Source of the DNA: Bin55 sp963664665
GTDB lineage: Bacteria; Pseudomonadota; Gammaproteobacteria; Pseudomonadales; Azotimanducaceae
Direction of reading: 5' to 3'
Assembly: GCA_963664665.2 (NCBI GenBank)
Contig: CAXXMH010000008.1
Coordinates: 248,001-312,000 of the forward strand
DNA: 64,000 bases
The notes under the pieces are model-generated. The model was not told the origin of the DNA and ran no database searches. It worked only from the letters and a program-made list of their open reading frames with translations. Positions 1-8,156 of the stretch are shown here, in pieces (position 1 is the stretch's first letter; each line of letters opens with the position of its first letter). A program made the translations under genes and the position numbers.

Positions 1-64
1 CTGTACAAGAAACTCGGCGAGGTTCCGATGCGTGTGCGCGTTCAGCTTGGCTTTGTAGGTATAC
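1..64 (-). CDS. tnpB: TnpB-family protein, N-terminal part (3' exon, runs off left edge)
   Basis: On the minus strand this stretch reads YTYKAKLNAHTHRNLAEFL, closely matching the N-terminus of the intact TnpB at 8157-9356 (AYTYAAKLSRQTHANLEDFL). TnpB is the RNA-guided endonuclease of IS200/IS605-type elements. No start codon lies directly upstream in this frame, because the sequence abuts the 3' end of a group II intron. Joining it to the 11 nucleotides at 1529-1539 gives TTG CGA TTG GCG TAT, a plausible TnpB start reading MRLAYTY. The rest of the gene, including the catalytic residues, is outside the window, so intactness cannot be judged. The family call rests on about 20 residues. Confidence 0.6.
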
Positions 65-1528
65 GTAAGTCGGGTAAGGAGCAGTCATTACTGACTACCC
101 CTCCCCTAAGAACCGTGCGTGCGAGTTTCCCCGCACACGGCTCAAGCCTGCGAAAAACTTGATAGTACAAGCCGGTTACGCAACCAATGGCTGCTTCGCC
201 TTCGCGATTCGTACCTGCATGCCCCTCACGATCCGTTCAACGGGACGCGGAAGGACGCAGACACCCTGAATTCAGGATGCACTTTCATGCTGTCCTCCTT
301 AATCAAGGAGGCGGGAACCCGTCCCGAAGGACAGCGATTCACCGTCCTCCGGTTGAATGAAAACGCCGACATAGTCAACGTTCGTTTAGGGTATTTGCCT
401 GTCATCTCGCGATGCAGACCAGTCGGAAGTGGGCACGACTTTCGTCGCCAGACCTGTTTCAGTCCGGTATCCGCGCCATTACAGCACGGCGTTCGCTTTT
501 TCCGACCTCCTTTACCCGCCACCGCATCAGTCCGCCTTGCGGCTTTCCTGCCCAGCGACACAAGGTCAATGGGCGCAGTGTCGGGCTTACCGAGTTCCGT
601 CTGAACAACACGACGGGGGTGGGTGTGGTCTATTCGCCGATCGCATGATGGCAGTGTGTCCCCAACTATGACAGAGACAACCTGCGACACACCGTTTGGT
701 TCAGGCGTATCAGTAACCTTTCGCCTGTCGATTGTTACGACGTTTATCAACCATTCACTTACGTTCACCCGTCCCGCCAGCCTAGCATCTCGTCCGCCTG
801 GTACTGGCAGAGTCCGCGTTGCAATCTCACGATCACAACCCGCCCCGAAGGGGATTACATTGTCAGGACGCTTCACACCCGATCGTTGCCGATCACGCGC
901 TGTCCCTAGGCTATTGGATACTGCAATCCAAGTCAACTAAACATTCCTTTTCAAGATGTTCCTGACCATTGTTCAGGCAGCTTATGCATGCCTACGCTTA
1001 AAGCCGTGAGTCTATACATATGTACAGAACACACACAGCACCTCACCCCGATCCATCAAATACATGACATTACGAGGCATTTCCCAAGATCTTCCCACCC
1101 GCTATAAATAGTGGCGGTTCCTTCTCGGTTCCTGCACCCTAAGGATGGAGGCACACCCTTTTAGGCGCAGAGTCAGATCAGCGAGTCCGATCCAACAGAA
1201 GTGAGTTCATGAGTTGCAAGCAACTCTGGGGACTCCCTCCCCCAACCGGCAATTCGTTAGCCTGATAAAATCAAGCCGAGCGACAATCTGATCCCCAAGA
1301 GGAGAACAAATATCCAGTTGTATTAACGTGCTACTCGTCGCACTCACAGGTCAAGTCTAACTGAATGAACGCATCCGCGCAGGACGAATTAACGCCGTGG
1401 CGATGGATTGATTCGAACCTACGTCTACCAGTCATAACGTCGGTAGGAATTTCGGCAACTACGCGCTGAAAAACACAGTCAACTACATAAGAGCCTAGAT
1501 TTAACTGATGAATCAATGTTTGTCGCAC
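65..1528 (-). mobile_element. ORF-less group II intron interrupting tnpB
   Basis: A 34-nt domain V hairpin (110-143) is followed by a domain VI-like stem at about 66-108 and a 3' end reading CTTAC, which fits the AY rule. The 5' end is placed at 1528, where the minus strand reads GTGCGACAAAC, a typical group II GTGYG start. Removing 65-1528 joins codons into a TnpB-like N-terminus, which supports both ends. A second GTGCGAC at 1343 also leaves an open frame but a less TnpB-like junction. No reverse transcriptase or maturase is visible in the 1464 bp, so mobility and perhaps splicing would need help from elsewhere. The open frames on both strands here, such as 226-936, are not family-like and are probably chance ORFs over structured RNA. 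Confidence 0.7.
110..143 (-). ncRNA. Group II intron domain V (catalytic hairpin)
   Basis: The minus strand starts GAGCCGTGTGCGG, has a GAAA tetraloop and ends CGCACGCACGGTTC. This matches the canonical 34-nt domain V, including the AGC catalytic triad near the 5' side and the closing GTTC. It is the most diagnostic part of the intron. Confidence 0.88.
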
Positions 1529-1539
1529 GCCAATCGCAA
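1529..1539 (-). CDS. tnpB: TnpB 5' exon (start codon and first codons)
   Basis: The minus strand reads TTGCGATTGGC immediately before the intron 5' end. Joined to the exon beginning at position 64 it encodes M-R-L-A-Y-T-Y with a TTG start. The TTG lies 27 nt beyond the stop codon of the DUF1501 gene and in the same frame, so tnpB sits directly behind that operon. No strong ribosome binding site is visible. The call depends on the intron boundary being right. Confidence 0.5.
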
Positions 1540-1566
1540 GGCAGTCCGAGTTGCCTCTGAGCTTGG

Positions 1567-2949
1567 CTAACTCATCATGACGCCGAGCGGTGGAGTTTGC
1601 GAAGTGGGCGAATAGAAATTTCGAACATTGGGAAGTACACGGTCCAAGTCACTCGGCGCGACTCCAAACCATAAGGCCAAATCCGCGAAATACTCCTCGG
1701 TACTTGTTGTTGGCATAAATACGCCACGACCCGTGTCCATTGGGTGATCTTGATGAAGGGTCGGATAGGTCCCGTACATTTCCCCACCGTTTACAGCGCC
1801 ACCCATGATTAGGTGGTGCGCACCCCAACCGTGATCGGATCCCTTGCCGTTCGAAGTTAGAGTTCGACCAAAATCTGAGATCGTAAAGGTCGTCACTTTG
1901 TCGTACACCCTGAGTTCGCGTAGTGCATCCCTGAAGCGACTCATCGCCCTACTAACGTATGGCAACATGCGATTTTGATTATTCAAGACTTCATCGTGAT
2001 GGTCCCAGCCACCGATCAACACAAAGAACGTCTGACGGGTTGCACCCAAGACTTCTCGAACAGAGATCACCCTCGCGATCTGATGCATAGCCGTTGAGAG
2101 ACGTTGATCAATAAAAGGCGTTTGAATTTCAGGTGCTTGCCGAATGGCATCGACAAACGTCTCGGCATTGTCGATAGCCTTGCGCATTCGAGCGGAGTAC
2201 TCATTACGAAGTAAGTTCTCGTGATCTACGCTGAATACGTCGTCGATCATGAGCTTGCGGCGGCTGTTGTACCCGCCGTCATCACCATAAGCCCAAATGT
2301 TCTGTGCGCCGTCCCCCGTCGCATGAATGTTGTACGGTACTGCCCGTTCGCCACTTTGAAACACGTTTGTACCGTTAAGCGAGATATTCATCGAAATACC
2401 GTTCGCTAATTCAGGTCCCTGTAGATCCGCTATACGTCCTGCCCACCCCTTTGTCGCGCTACGACTAAAGCTAACGGCTGTTTGCCATTGCATCTGCTGA
2501 TCGGAGTGTGAGTAGAGCCCCACTGGTACCCGTGCGCGGCCTTCCTGCAACGCCGTAGGATCGATTGGCTCAATCAGCGTACCAACATTGTTGACAATCG
2601 CGACCTCGCCTTCCCGGTACAGTTCTTCGATCTCAGCCATCCCGGAATGTAGACCGTAGGTGCGCCCCTCTTCGTTTTCAGGCATAGGTAGCAGCGAATC
2701 GCGAGGTAGCGCAAGGTCAGACCGGAAAGTGTGATACTCGTCGTATTGGTCTTGATCGTATGGCACAAGCATGTTGTAAGCATCGTTGCCACCTGCCAAC
2801 ATAATGCAGACCAACGCTTTGTAGTCTCCACCATGATTGTGCGCTGCCGCTTGACGAGCGAACCCTAAGGACAGCAGCGTGCTTGTTGACGTCGCCGCCG
2901 CAACCCCAAGGCCACAACTATGGGTCAGAAACGTTCTACGCGACGCCAT
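1567..2949 (-). CDS. DUF1501 family protein with Tat signal
   Basis: A 460-residue protein of the DUF1501 family, related to sulfatase/alkaline-phosphatase-like folds but of unknown reaction. The N-terminus carries a twin-arginine motif (SRRTFLT, residues 3-9) and a hydrophobic stretch ending in A-x-A near residue 36, so it is probably exported folded to the periplasm. Family-like segments include LAGGNDAYNMLVPYD near the start and DFGRTLTSNGKGSDHGWG near residues 360-378. It starts 2 bp after the stop of the DUF1800 gene. This pairing recurs in many bacteria and suggests a joint, still undefined, extracytoplasmic role. Confidence 0.9.
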   Translation of the reverse strand: MASRRTFLTHSCGLGVAAATSTSTLLSLGFARQAAAHNHGGDYKALVCIMLAGGNDAYNMLVPYDQDQYDEYHTFRSDLALPRDSLLPMPENEEGRTYGLHSGMAEIEELYREGEVAIVNNVGTLIEPIDPTALQEGRARVPVGLYSHSDQQMQWQTAVSFSRSATKGWAGRIADLQGPELANGISMNISLNGTNVFQSGERAVPYNIHATGDGAQNIWAYGDDGGYNSRRKLMIDDVFSVDHENLLRNEYSARMRKAIDNAETFVDAIRQAPEIQTPFIDQRLSTAMHQIARVISVREVLGATRQTFFVLIGGWDHHDEVLNNQNRMLPYVSRAMSRFRDALRELRVYDKVTTFTISDFGRTLTSNGKGSDHGWGAHHLIMGGAVNGGEMYGTYPTLHQDHPMDTGRGVFMPTTSTEEYFADLALWFGVAPSDLDRVLPNVRNFYSPTSQTPPLGVMMS

Positions 2950-2951
2950 GG

Positions 2952-4670
2952 CTAACTCTCCACCACATAGTTTGGCGACATAGCGAATAAATAGATCGCA
3001 TGCCGTGCACGGTCAAGCGCATTAGTACCGATGCTTTCGACGCCCAATTTGATGCGTAAACGTGTGGCCTCGTCCAGCTTGCCCGCCGTCATTACGATAT
3101 CTAGACGATCGATAAGCGCATCAACATTGCCGGCGATCTCCACATAGTCGTCTAATTTGATTTCAGTGGGCGTAAATGGCTCGCTCGGCGAGAAGAGCTT
3201 TTCATCATGGAATAACCCAAGATCCATCAGATTAACCATGTTGATTACGGATGTCGCAGTCGTAATCTGGAATTCAGGTGCGACGAGGTTGTTCTCCGCA
3301 AGCGCACCTGCAGGAGAGTGGAATGGCGAGTAGAAATTGAATACGCTTGGGGCATTCAACGGATGTTGCTGCCCGTGATAGTTCATCGTATAGCCATTGT
3401 TGTAGAACAACCCATCCTCGCACTCGGCGTTAAACTGCCGCGCCAGTGCGGTCAGTCGTAAGACCGGTTCACGCATCTTGCCAAACGAATTCGGGATTGG
3501 CGGATTTGTAACTTCAGGATCAAGCAAGATCGCCTTAATCACCGCTTTCATATCGCCGCGAACGCCGGTAGTATCACCATTGAATGCGTTAGTTACGCGT
3601 TCGATATACGCGGGAGATGGATTTGAAGTCGTGAGGCGCTGAATGAGTTGTCGCCCTATGAAAGGTCCAACATTCGGATGGTTAAACAAACTCTCAATTG
3701 CAAGCTCGATGTCTTCCATCCCGCTTTGACCTTCGGGCACGACCACGCCGCCGAGTAAATGCTTCGGACCAGGCGAGTGATGCTCCTCAAACATCTGCAT
3801 GGGCTCTCGAAAATAAGGTCGCCACCTCCCAAACCAAGCATTTGGGCCGCTATACGACAGCCCAGTGAAAACCTTGGCGTATTCGCGAATGTCCTCACTG
3901 TCGTAAGTAGGAATCAGATTGCCGTCAAGGTCACGCTTGTGGGTGGCGTCGTCATTCAGTTCAAAGAGCCCGATGCTGAACAACTGCATCACTTCTCGCG
4001 CGAAGTTTTCGTCCGGAAATATGTTGTTTTCAGGGTCGGCTTTACGGTTATTTACGTGGCTCAGATAAATGCCCATAGCGGGATGCAAGGCTACATTTAG
4101 CAATAGATCCTTGAAGTTCCCAGTCGAACCTTCAAGTAGCGTATCCATATAGCTCGTAAGCGCCGGGGGATTGTCACGCAGAATGTCAATGTCAGAGACC
4201 ACGAAGATCTGACTCAATGCGTACGCGATGCGCTGTTGCACCTGATCTGGTGCGGTCATAGCACGATTCCACCATGTGCCGCGCCAAAAAGTGATGGTTA
4301 GCAGAATTCCATCGTCTGCCGGCTTGAATTCTCCCGCGTCACGCCGACGGACCAGCTCATCCGCGAATTCAAGATGAGACGTGGGCTCCATCGCGAGTTG
4401 CTCGTCTAGCCAAGCCTCATGCCTCTTCTCGGCGATCTCAACGATTCCTTCGTAAGGCATGCCGAACGTTGTTCTACTGGCGAAGGCTGATGCAGCCTTC
4501 AGTTCGGCATCGTTAGGACCAGGTGGCGGTGGGGGCGGCTGTGGCGGTCCCGTTGGAGCGGGTGGAGTCGGCGGAGTGACGCTGTTTGACGAGCCTCCGC
4601 CTCCGCAGGACACTATTAGGAAGCTGAGTATCAACCAGCTCAGAAAGTGCCCCGCGACTCTGAATGACAT
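2952..4670 (-). CDS. DUF1800 family lipoprotein
   Basis: A DUF1800-family protein of 572 residues from the start chosen here. This ATG gives a clean lipoprotein signal, with a hydrophobic stretch followed by LIVSC, then a Gly/Ser and Pro-rich linker of about 40 residues. An upstream in-frame start at 4796 would add 42 non-signal residues and is less likely. The body contains the family's typical FGMPYEGI, FAREVMQLFSIGLFELN and LLDPEV segments. Biochemical function is unknown. It is the first gene of a two-gene operon with the DUF1501 gene, probably anchored to a membrane facing the periplasm. Confidence 0.88.
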   Translation of the reverse strand: MSFRVAGHFLSWLILSFLIVSCGGGGSSNSVTPPTPPAPTGPPQPPPPPPGPNDAELKAASAFASRTTFGMPYEGIVEIAEKRHEAWLDEQLAMEPTSHLEFADELVRRRDAGEFKPADDGILLTITFWRGTWWNRAMTAPDQVQQRIAYALSQIFVVSDIDILRDNPPALTSYMDTLLEGSTGNFKDLLLNVALHPAMGIYLSHVNNRKADPENNIFPDENFAREVMQLFSIGLFELNDDATHKRDLDGNLIPTYDSEDIREYAKVFTGLSYSGPNAWFGRWRPYFREPMQMFEEHHSPGPKHLLGGVVVPEGQSGMEDIELAIESLFNHPNVGPFIGRQLIQRLTTSNPSPAYIERVTNAFNGDTTGVRGDMKAVIKAILLDPEVTNPPIPNSFGKMREPVLRLTALARQFNAECEDGLFYNNGYTMNYHGQQHPLNAPSVFNFYSPFHSPAGALAENNLVAPEFQITTATSVINMVNLMDLGLFHDEKLFSPSEPFTPTEIKLDDYVEIAGNVDALIDRLDIVMTAGKLDEATRLRIKLGVESIGTNALDRARHAIYLFAMSPNYVVES

Positions 4671-4975
4671 CGCGAAATCTCGATATTTCCTGTATCGAGT
4701 ATACATCAATTTGGATTGAAATTGAAGCTCGCAACTCTGTCCTTGGACGCACCGTCGATCGGTGCGCGTGTTAATTAGCTGGGACGCCATTCTCATGGTT
4801 AAATCCCGCTGATCACGACTATCTTATGTTCAATACCGTTAGTGAATATGCGCCGATCTTCATTTCGCTTTTAGTTAACTGACACGGCGCTAATTCATCG
4901 CGCAACTGACACATACAAACGATTACCTTGTTTGGTTTGCGTGTACCGAAATATCAAGAAAAGTAAATTGACTCG

Positions 4976-6013
4976 TTAGAGTGGTTTCCGAGCTAAAAAG
5001 CAGTACAGAGGCGTAAAAACACCTTCCTTACCACCATTGACATAGGCGTCAGCAGTCCGATCCATGAATTGCACAACTCTGAAAGAGTCACGCGGAAACA
5101 AACGCACGAGTTCTGAAAGCCGTATCAGCCGCTCCATCAAGACACGCCCCAAAGGCGTTCGCCAGAAGTAATTCTCATGCGAGCCACGACGACTGTCCAT
5201 CGGACCATACCAAGGCGTGCTTCCTTCTTGTTGCGCTCCACGATCATTCGCCTCAAGGACTTCAAACCCGACCGCCTCAAGCGCGTCATTTACCTCACTA
5301 AACGATGCAATGTCTTTCAGTGCGATCCCGCGCATCAATTCCGACTTCAGGCTCTGATGATGCGGGTTAGCCGGTTCGAAAGCATTGGTTAAGCACATTT
5401 CCTGACCCCAGAAAAGTGCGCCTGGTTTTAGTACGCGAAATATCTCGGCAAAGGCGCCTTGCTTGTCCGGGGCGTGACACGTTGACTCAATCGCGTAGCC
5501 TGCATTGAACGTGTTCGCATTCAATGCATGCATGTCCATGAAACTGCATTTCACGTATTCCGCAAGGTGGTCTAAACCCCCTTCTATATTTTTCAACTTG
5601 GCTTGTGACAATTGGTATTCATTGTTATTGACGCAACAAACCTTGACGCCGGTTTCTTGGGCGACGCGACGCATAGGTCCCCCAACGCCGCAACCAACGT
5701 CAATCACCTGCATGCCCTCGTTCAGCTCAAGTTTCTGGATCATCAACCGCTGGTGGCGCAGGACCGCGCTTTCAAGCGACTCGTCAGCCGCGATAGGCGC
5801 GAAATGCAGGGAGTCACCCCAACCGTATTCCATGAGCTCATGGCAGAGGTCGTAATAGTTGTTGACGACTTCGGTGTGATCGTAATCCGCGACGCGACGC
5901 GATCTCTCATCAAATTCACCATCGAGACGTTCGAGTCGGTTATCTATCGACCAGCTCGCATAAGCGCTTCTCATTCGGCTGGTGAGATTTAAGAATCTGA
6001 AGTTCTTCGACAC
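4976..6013 (-). CDS. Sterol C-24 methyltransferase-like SAM methyltransferase
   Basis: A 345-residue SAM-dependent methyltransferase strongly resembling Erg6/SMT enzymes, which methylate C-24 of the sterol side chain. Visible SMT signatures are MEYGWGDSLHFAP (from about residue 61), the SAM-binding IDVGCGVGGPMR (about 104-115), VNNNEYQL, AIESTCHAPDKQG, RVLKPG, and a C-terminal sterol-methyltransferase-type domain ending GVFTPLYCFLARKP. Length is close to yeast Erg6. The gene is monocistronic, on the same strand as the DUF1800 operon and about 10 kb from a P450/Rieske pair. Substrate is inferred. A related triterpenoid, tocopherol or other prenyl lipid cannot be excluded. Confidence 0.82.
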   Translation of the reverse strand: MSKNFRFLNLTSRMRSAYASWSIDNRLERLDGEFDERSRRVADYDHTEVVNNYYDLCHELMEYGWGDSLHFAPIAADESLESAVLRHQRLMIQKLELNEGMQVIDVGCGVGGPMRRVAQETGVKVCCVNNNEYQLSQAKLKNIEGGLDHLAEYVKCSFMDMHALNANTFNAGYAIESTCHAPDKQGAFAEIFRVLKPGALFWGQEMCLTNAFEPANPHHQSLKSELMRGIALKDIASFSEVNDALEAVGFEVLEANDRGAQQEGSTPWYGPMDSRRGSHENYFWRTPLGRVLMERLIRLSELVRLFPRDSFRVVQFMDRTADAYVNGGKEGVFTPLYCFLARKPL

Positions 6014-6434
6014 TTACCTACCCCCAAAATAACTCTCTCTTACTGAGCAGGTAAGAGCTGGTCGACAAAGGCTAAATGTGTGAGCGGATTTTATGTCCGC
6101 AATAGATGCGTCAAGACAGTATTAACACGTCTTCGGTAGGGTGCTGTAATGCACCAAATCGAAGCTTTTGCGATGAAGCCACCACGGCGAGGGAGTCAAT
6201 GTTTCAATACACGTGATTCGATATCGAGAACGTGCAGCACAGTTTCGCTCTACAGGGCAAATCGCTAACGATGCGACTGCTATCGTCGAGCGCAGGTATG
6301 GGGTGTTGATGCGCGTCTCCGTTAATCGCGATTCTGGCGGACAATATTCAAAACCAACTTGCCGTCGAGACTGTCTCGAACAGAACGTTTATTAGCTCAC
6401 GAATAGTTCAAAACCATGTACAGTTTGGGGATTA
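6014..6434. other. Intergenic region between methyltransferase gene and IS1182
   Basis: No convincing gene. Two short hairpins are visible on the plus strand: GCGGA/TCCGC near 6078-6094 and GGTGC/GCACC near 6140-6155. A 60-codon open frame at 6213-6395 has no recognisable features. The region presumably contains the promoter of the methyltransferase gene. Confidence 0.5.
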
Positions 6435-6445
6435 GAGGCTGTTGA
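6431..6445 (+). repeat. IS1182-family left inverted repeat with target duplication
   Basis: ATTA target duplication (6431-6434) followed by GAGGCTGTTGA (6435-6445), the perfect inverted complement of the right end at 8075-8085. Confidence 0.85.
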
Positions 6446-8085
6446 AAATGTCGCTTTTGGGTTGGCATTCAAGGCGATTTAAGCTAACATTTAGCTTTCG
6501 ATTAGTCAACGGTACCCCCCGCCATGATTGGAGATGTCAATCGCGCTGAGCCTGTGCTGTTTCCGCCGTCGCTGGAAGAACTGCTGCCGGACGATCACGT
6601 CGCGCGACTGTACGTACGGGTGGCGGCGCGGTTGGACTTGTCAGCGTTAGAGGCGACGTACCATGTGGATGCGGGGCGCAAGGGGTACCCGCCGGCCGTG
6701 CTGCTGGCGCTGTGGCTGTACGGTTACATGACCGGCGTGAACAGTTCGCGCAAGCTGGAGCAAGCGACCCATGACCGGCTGGATTTCATGTACATCGCCG
6801 GGGGTCAGCATCCGGACCACACGACGCTGGCGAACTTTCGCCGTGCGCATCGTGCGGCGTTTGAAGCGGCGGCGGCGGAATTCTTGCAGGTGCTGATCGA
6901 AGGCGGCGTGGTGCAGTTGTCCGCGATTGCGGTTGACGGGACGAAGCTGAAGGCGTATGCGGCGCGGGAGAAATCGTTGACGGCGAAGCTGGCGCGGAAA
7001 CGCATCGAGGTCTGTCAAAAGGTGATTGCGCGCTTGTCCGAACAGGCGGACCGCCATGACGCTGAAGGCGCGGATGCCAACGTTCATGCGGTCGGTGCCG
7101 CCGTTGACGATGACGTCTTGACGCGGCTGCTGGTGGACGTCAAGCGCTACGAGGCGATGGCGGCAAAACTGGATGCGGCGGACGCCGCTGCGCTGGCGGC
7201 CGAACAAGCCGCTTACGACAAGCTGCAGGCGGCCCGCGACGCGCATGAAAAAGCCCATGGCGCGAAGCCCCGGGGTGCGCCGCCGAAGCCGCCAGGGGAT
7301 GCGCCCAAGCAGGCGGCGCGAGAACACTTGACCGACCCCGATTCGCAGCTGATGAAGACCCGTGACGGGATCATGCCGGCGTACAACGCGCAAGCGGGCG
7401 TCGACGTGGACACGCAGCTCATCGTGACGTCGGGCGTGACCGACGCGCCGACCGACCACGGTCAGATCGTGCCGACGCTGGATGCGCTCGAAGCGTTGCC
7501 CACCGTCGAGCCAGACGTGGCGGCTGCCGCCGCGGATGACGAAGACGGTCGCATGAACCTGTTGGCGGACGCGGGTTACTACAGCGACGACAATGTTCGG
7601 GCGTGCGAGAAAGGCGGCGTCAAGGCCTATATCGCCACCGGCAAAAACGGGCGGGCACAACCACCGAAAGGGTCTTGTTCGCAAGCGGTCGAGACCATGG
7701 TGGCACGGATGCAGGACGTGGTCGGCCAGGCCCTGTATCGCAAGCGCAAGAGCACGGTCGAAACGACGTTCGGCTGCATCAAGGACGCGATGGGATTTCG
7801 GTATCCGAAGATGCGCGGTCTCGCCGGCGTTCAAACCGAGTGGCAGCTGGCGTGTCTGGCGTGGAACGTCAAACGCTTGTACAGTTTAGGTAGGGAAAGT
7901 CTATTCTGAATGCGGAGAAACGCGAAAACCACCTCAAAGTGGATGCAATATGGCTGGTTTCGGTGACTTTGAGCGTTTAATTTCGGTCGAATCCGGCTTG
8001 ACCGGCGCACCGACACCGATCGGGCCGATTAAATGCGATCGCGAGCGAAAAACGCCGCAAAACCGAGTCGAAAATCAACAGCCTC
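6435..8085 (+). mobile_element. Complete IS1182-family insertion sequence (1651 bp)
   Basis: The element has one transposase gene bounded by 11-bp perfect inverted repeats (GAGGCTGTTGA) and flanked by ATTA on both sides. Its GC content and codon use are visibly higher than those of neighbouring genes, which fits recent acquisition. It lies between the methyltransferase gene and a solo tnpB, and appears structurally intact. Confidence 0.88.
6524..7909 (+). CDS. IS1182-family transposase
   Basis: A 461-residue DDE transposase. The N-terminal DUF772-type region includes the segments LPDDHVARLYVRV, YPPAVLLALWLYGYMTG and SRKLEQATHDRLDFMYI. This is followed by TTLANFRR and the first catalytic region AVDGTKLKAYA (about residue 137). 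A charged, Ala-rich coiled-coil-like insert spans roughly 150-265. The downstream segments LMKTRDGIMPAYNAQAGVD, LADAGYYSDDN (second Asp) and KSTVETTFGCIKDAMGFR (Glu) complete the DDE layout. Length is normal for the family. It cuts and pastes its own IS ends and has no role in the host pathways around it. Confidence 0.92.
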   Translation: MIGDVNRAEPVLFPPSLEELLPDDHVARLYVRVAARLDLSALEATYHVDAGRKGYPPAVLLALWLYGYMTGVNSSRKLEQATHDRLDFMYIAGGQHPDHTTLANFRRAHRAAFEAAAAEFLQVLIEGGVVQLSAIAVDGTKLKAYAAREKSLTAKLARKRIEVCQKVIARLSEQADRHDAEGADANVHAVGAAVDDDVLTRLLVDVKRYEAMAAKLDAADAAALAAEQAAYDKLQAARDAHEKAHGAKPRGAPPKPPGDAPKQAAREHLTDPDSQLMKTRDGIMPAYNAQAGVDVDTQLIVTSGVTDAPTDHGQIVPTLDALEALPTVEPDVAAAAADDEDGRMNLLADAGYYSDDNVRACEKGGVKAYIATGKNGRAQPPKGSCSQAVETMVARMQDVVGQALYRKRKSTVETTFGCIKDAMGFRYPKMRGLAGVQTEWQLACLAWNVKRLYSLGRESLF

Positions 8086-8089
8086 ATTA
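8075..8089 (-). repeat. IS1182-family right inverted repeat with target duplication
   Basis: TCAACAGCCTC (8075-8085) is the inverted complement of the left end and is followed by ATTA (8086-8089), matching the left flank. Confidence 0.85.
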
Positions 8090-8156
8090 TGGTGATTAAA
8101 TGACAAAGATGCCGTTGATGGTGACTGTTGCTAGATTTCTAACTTAAGATTTGCTC

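Noticed and set aside
226..936. 236-codon open frame on the minus strand (and a 161-codon frame at 119-604 plus)
   Set aside because: Both lie inside the group II intron, show no domain and read through its structured RNA segments. No reverse transcriptase motifs such as YADD are present.
1380..1430. tRNA/tmRNA 3'-end-like stretch on the minus strand (GTAGGTTCGAATC ... ATCGCCA)
   Set aside because: The T-stem does not pair properly and no matching 5' acceptor half is present. It also lies inside the intron.
6213..6395. 60-codon frame upstream of the IS1182 element
   Set aside because: No start context, no domain and no coding bias that I can see.
6647..7834. 395-codon antisense frame within the IS1182 transposase
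   Set aside because: A shadow frame produced by GC-rich codons of the transposase. No recognisable protein features.
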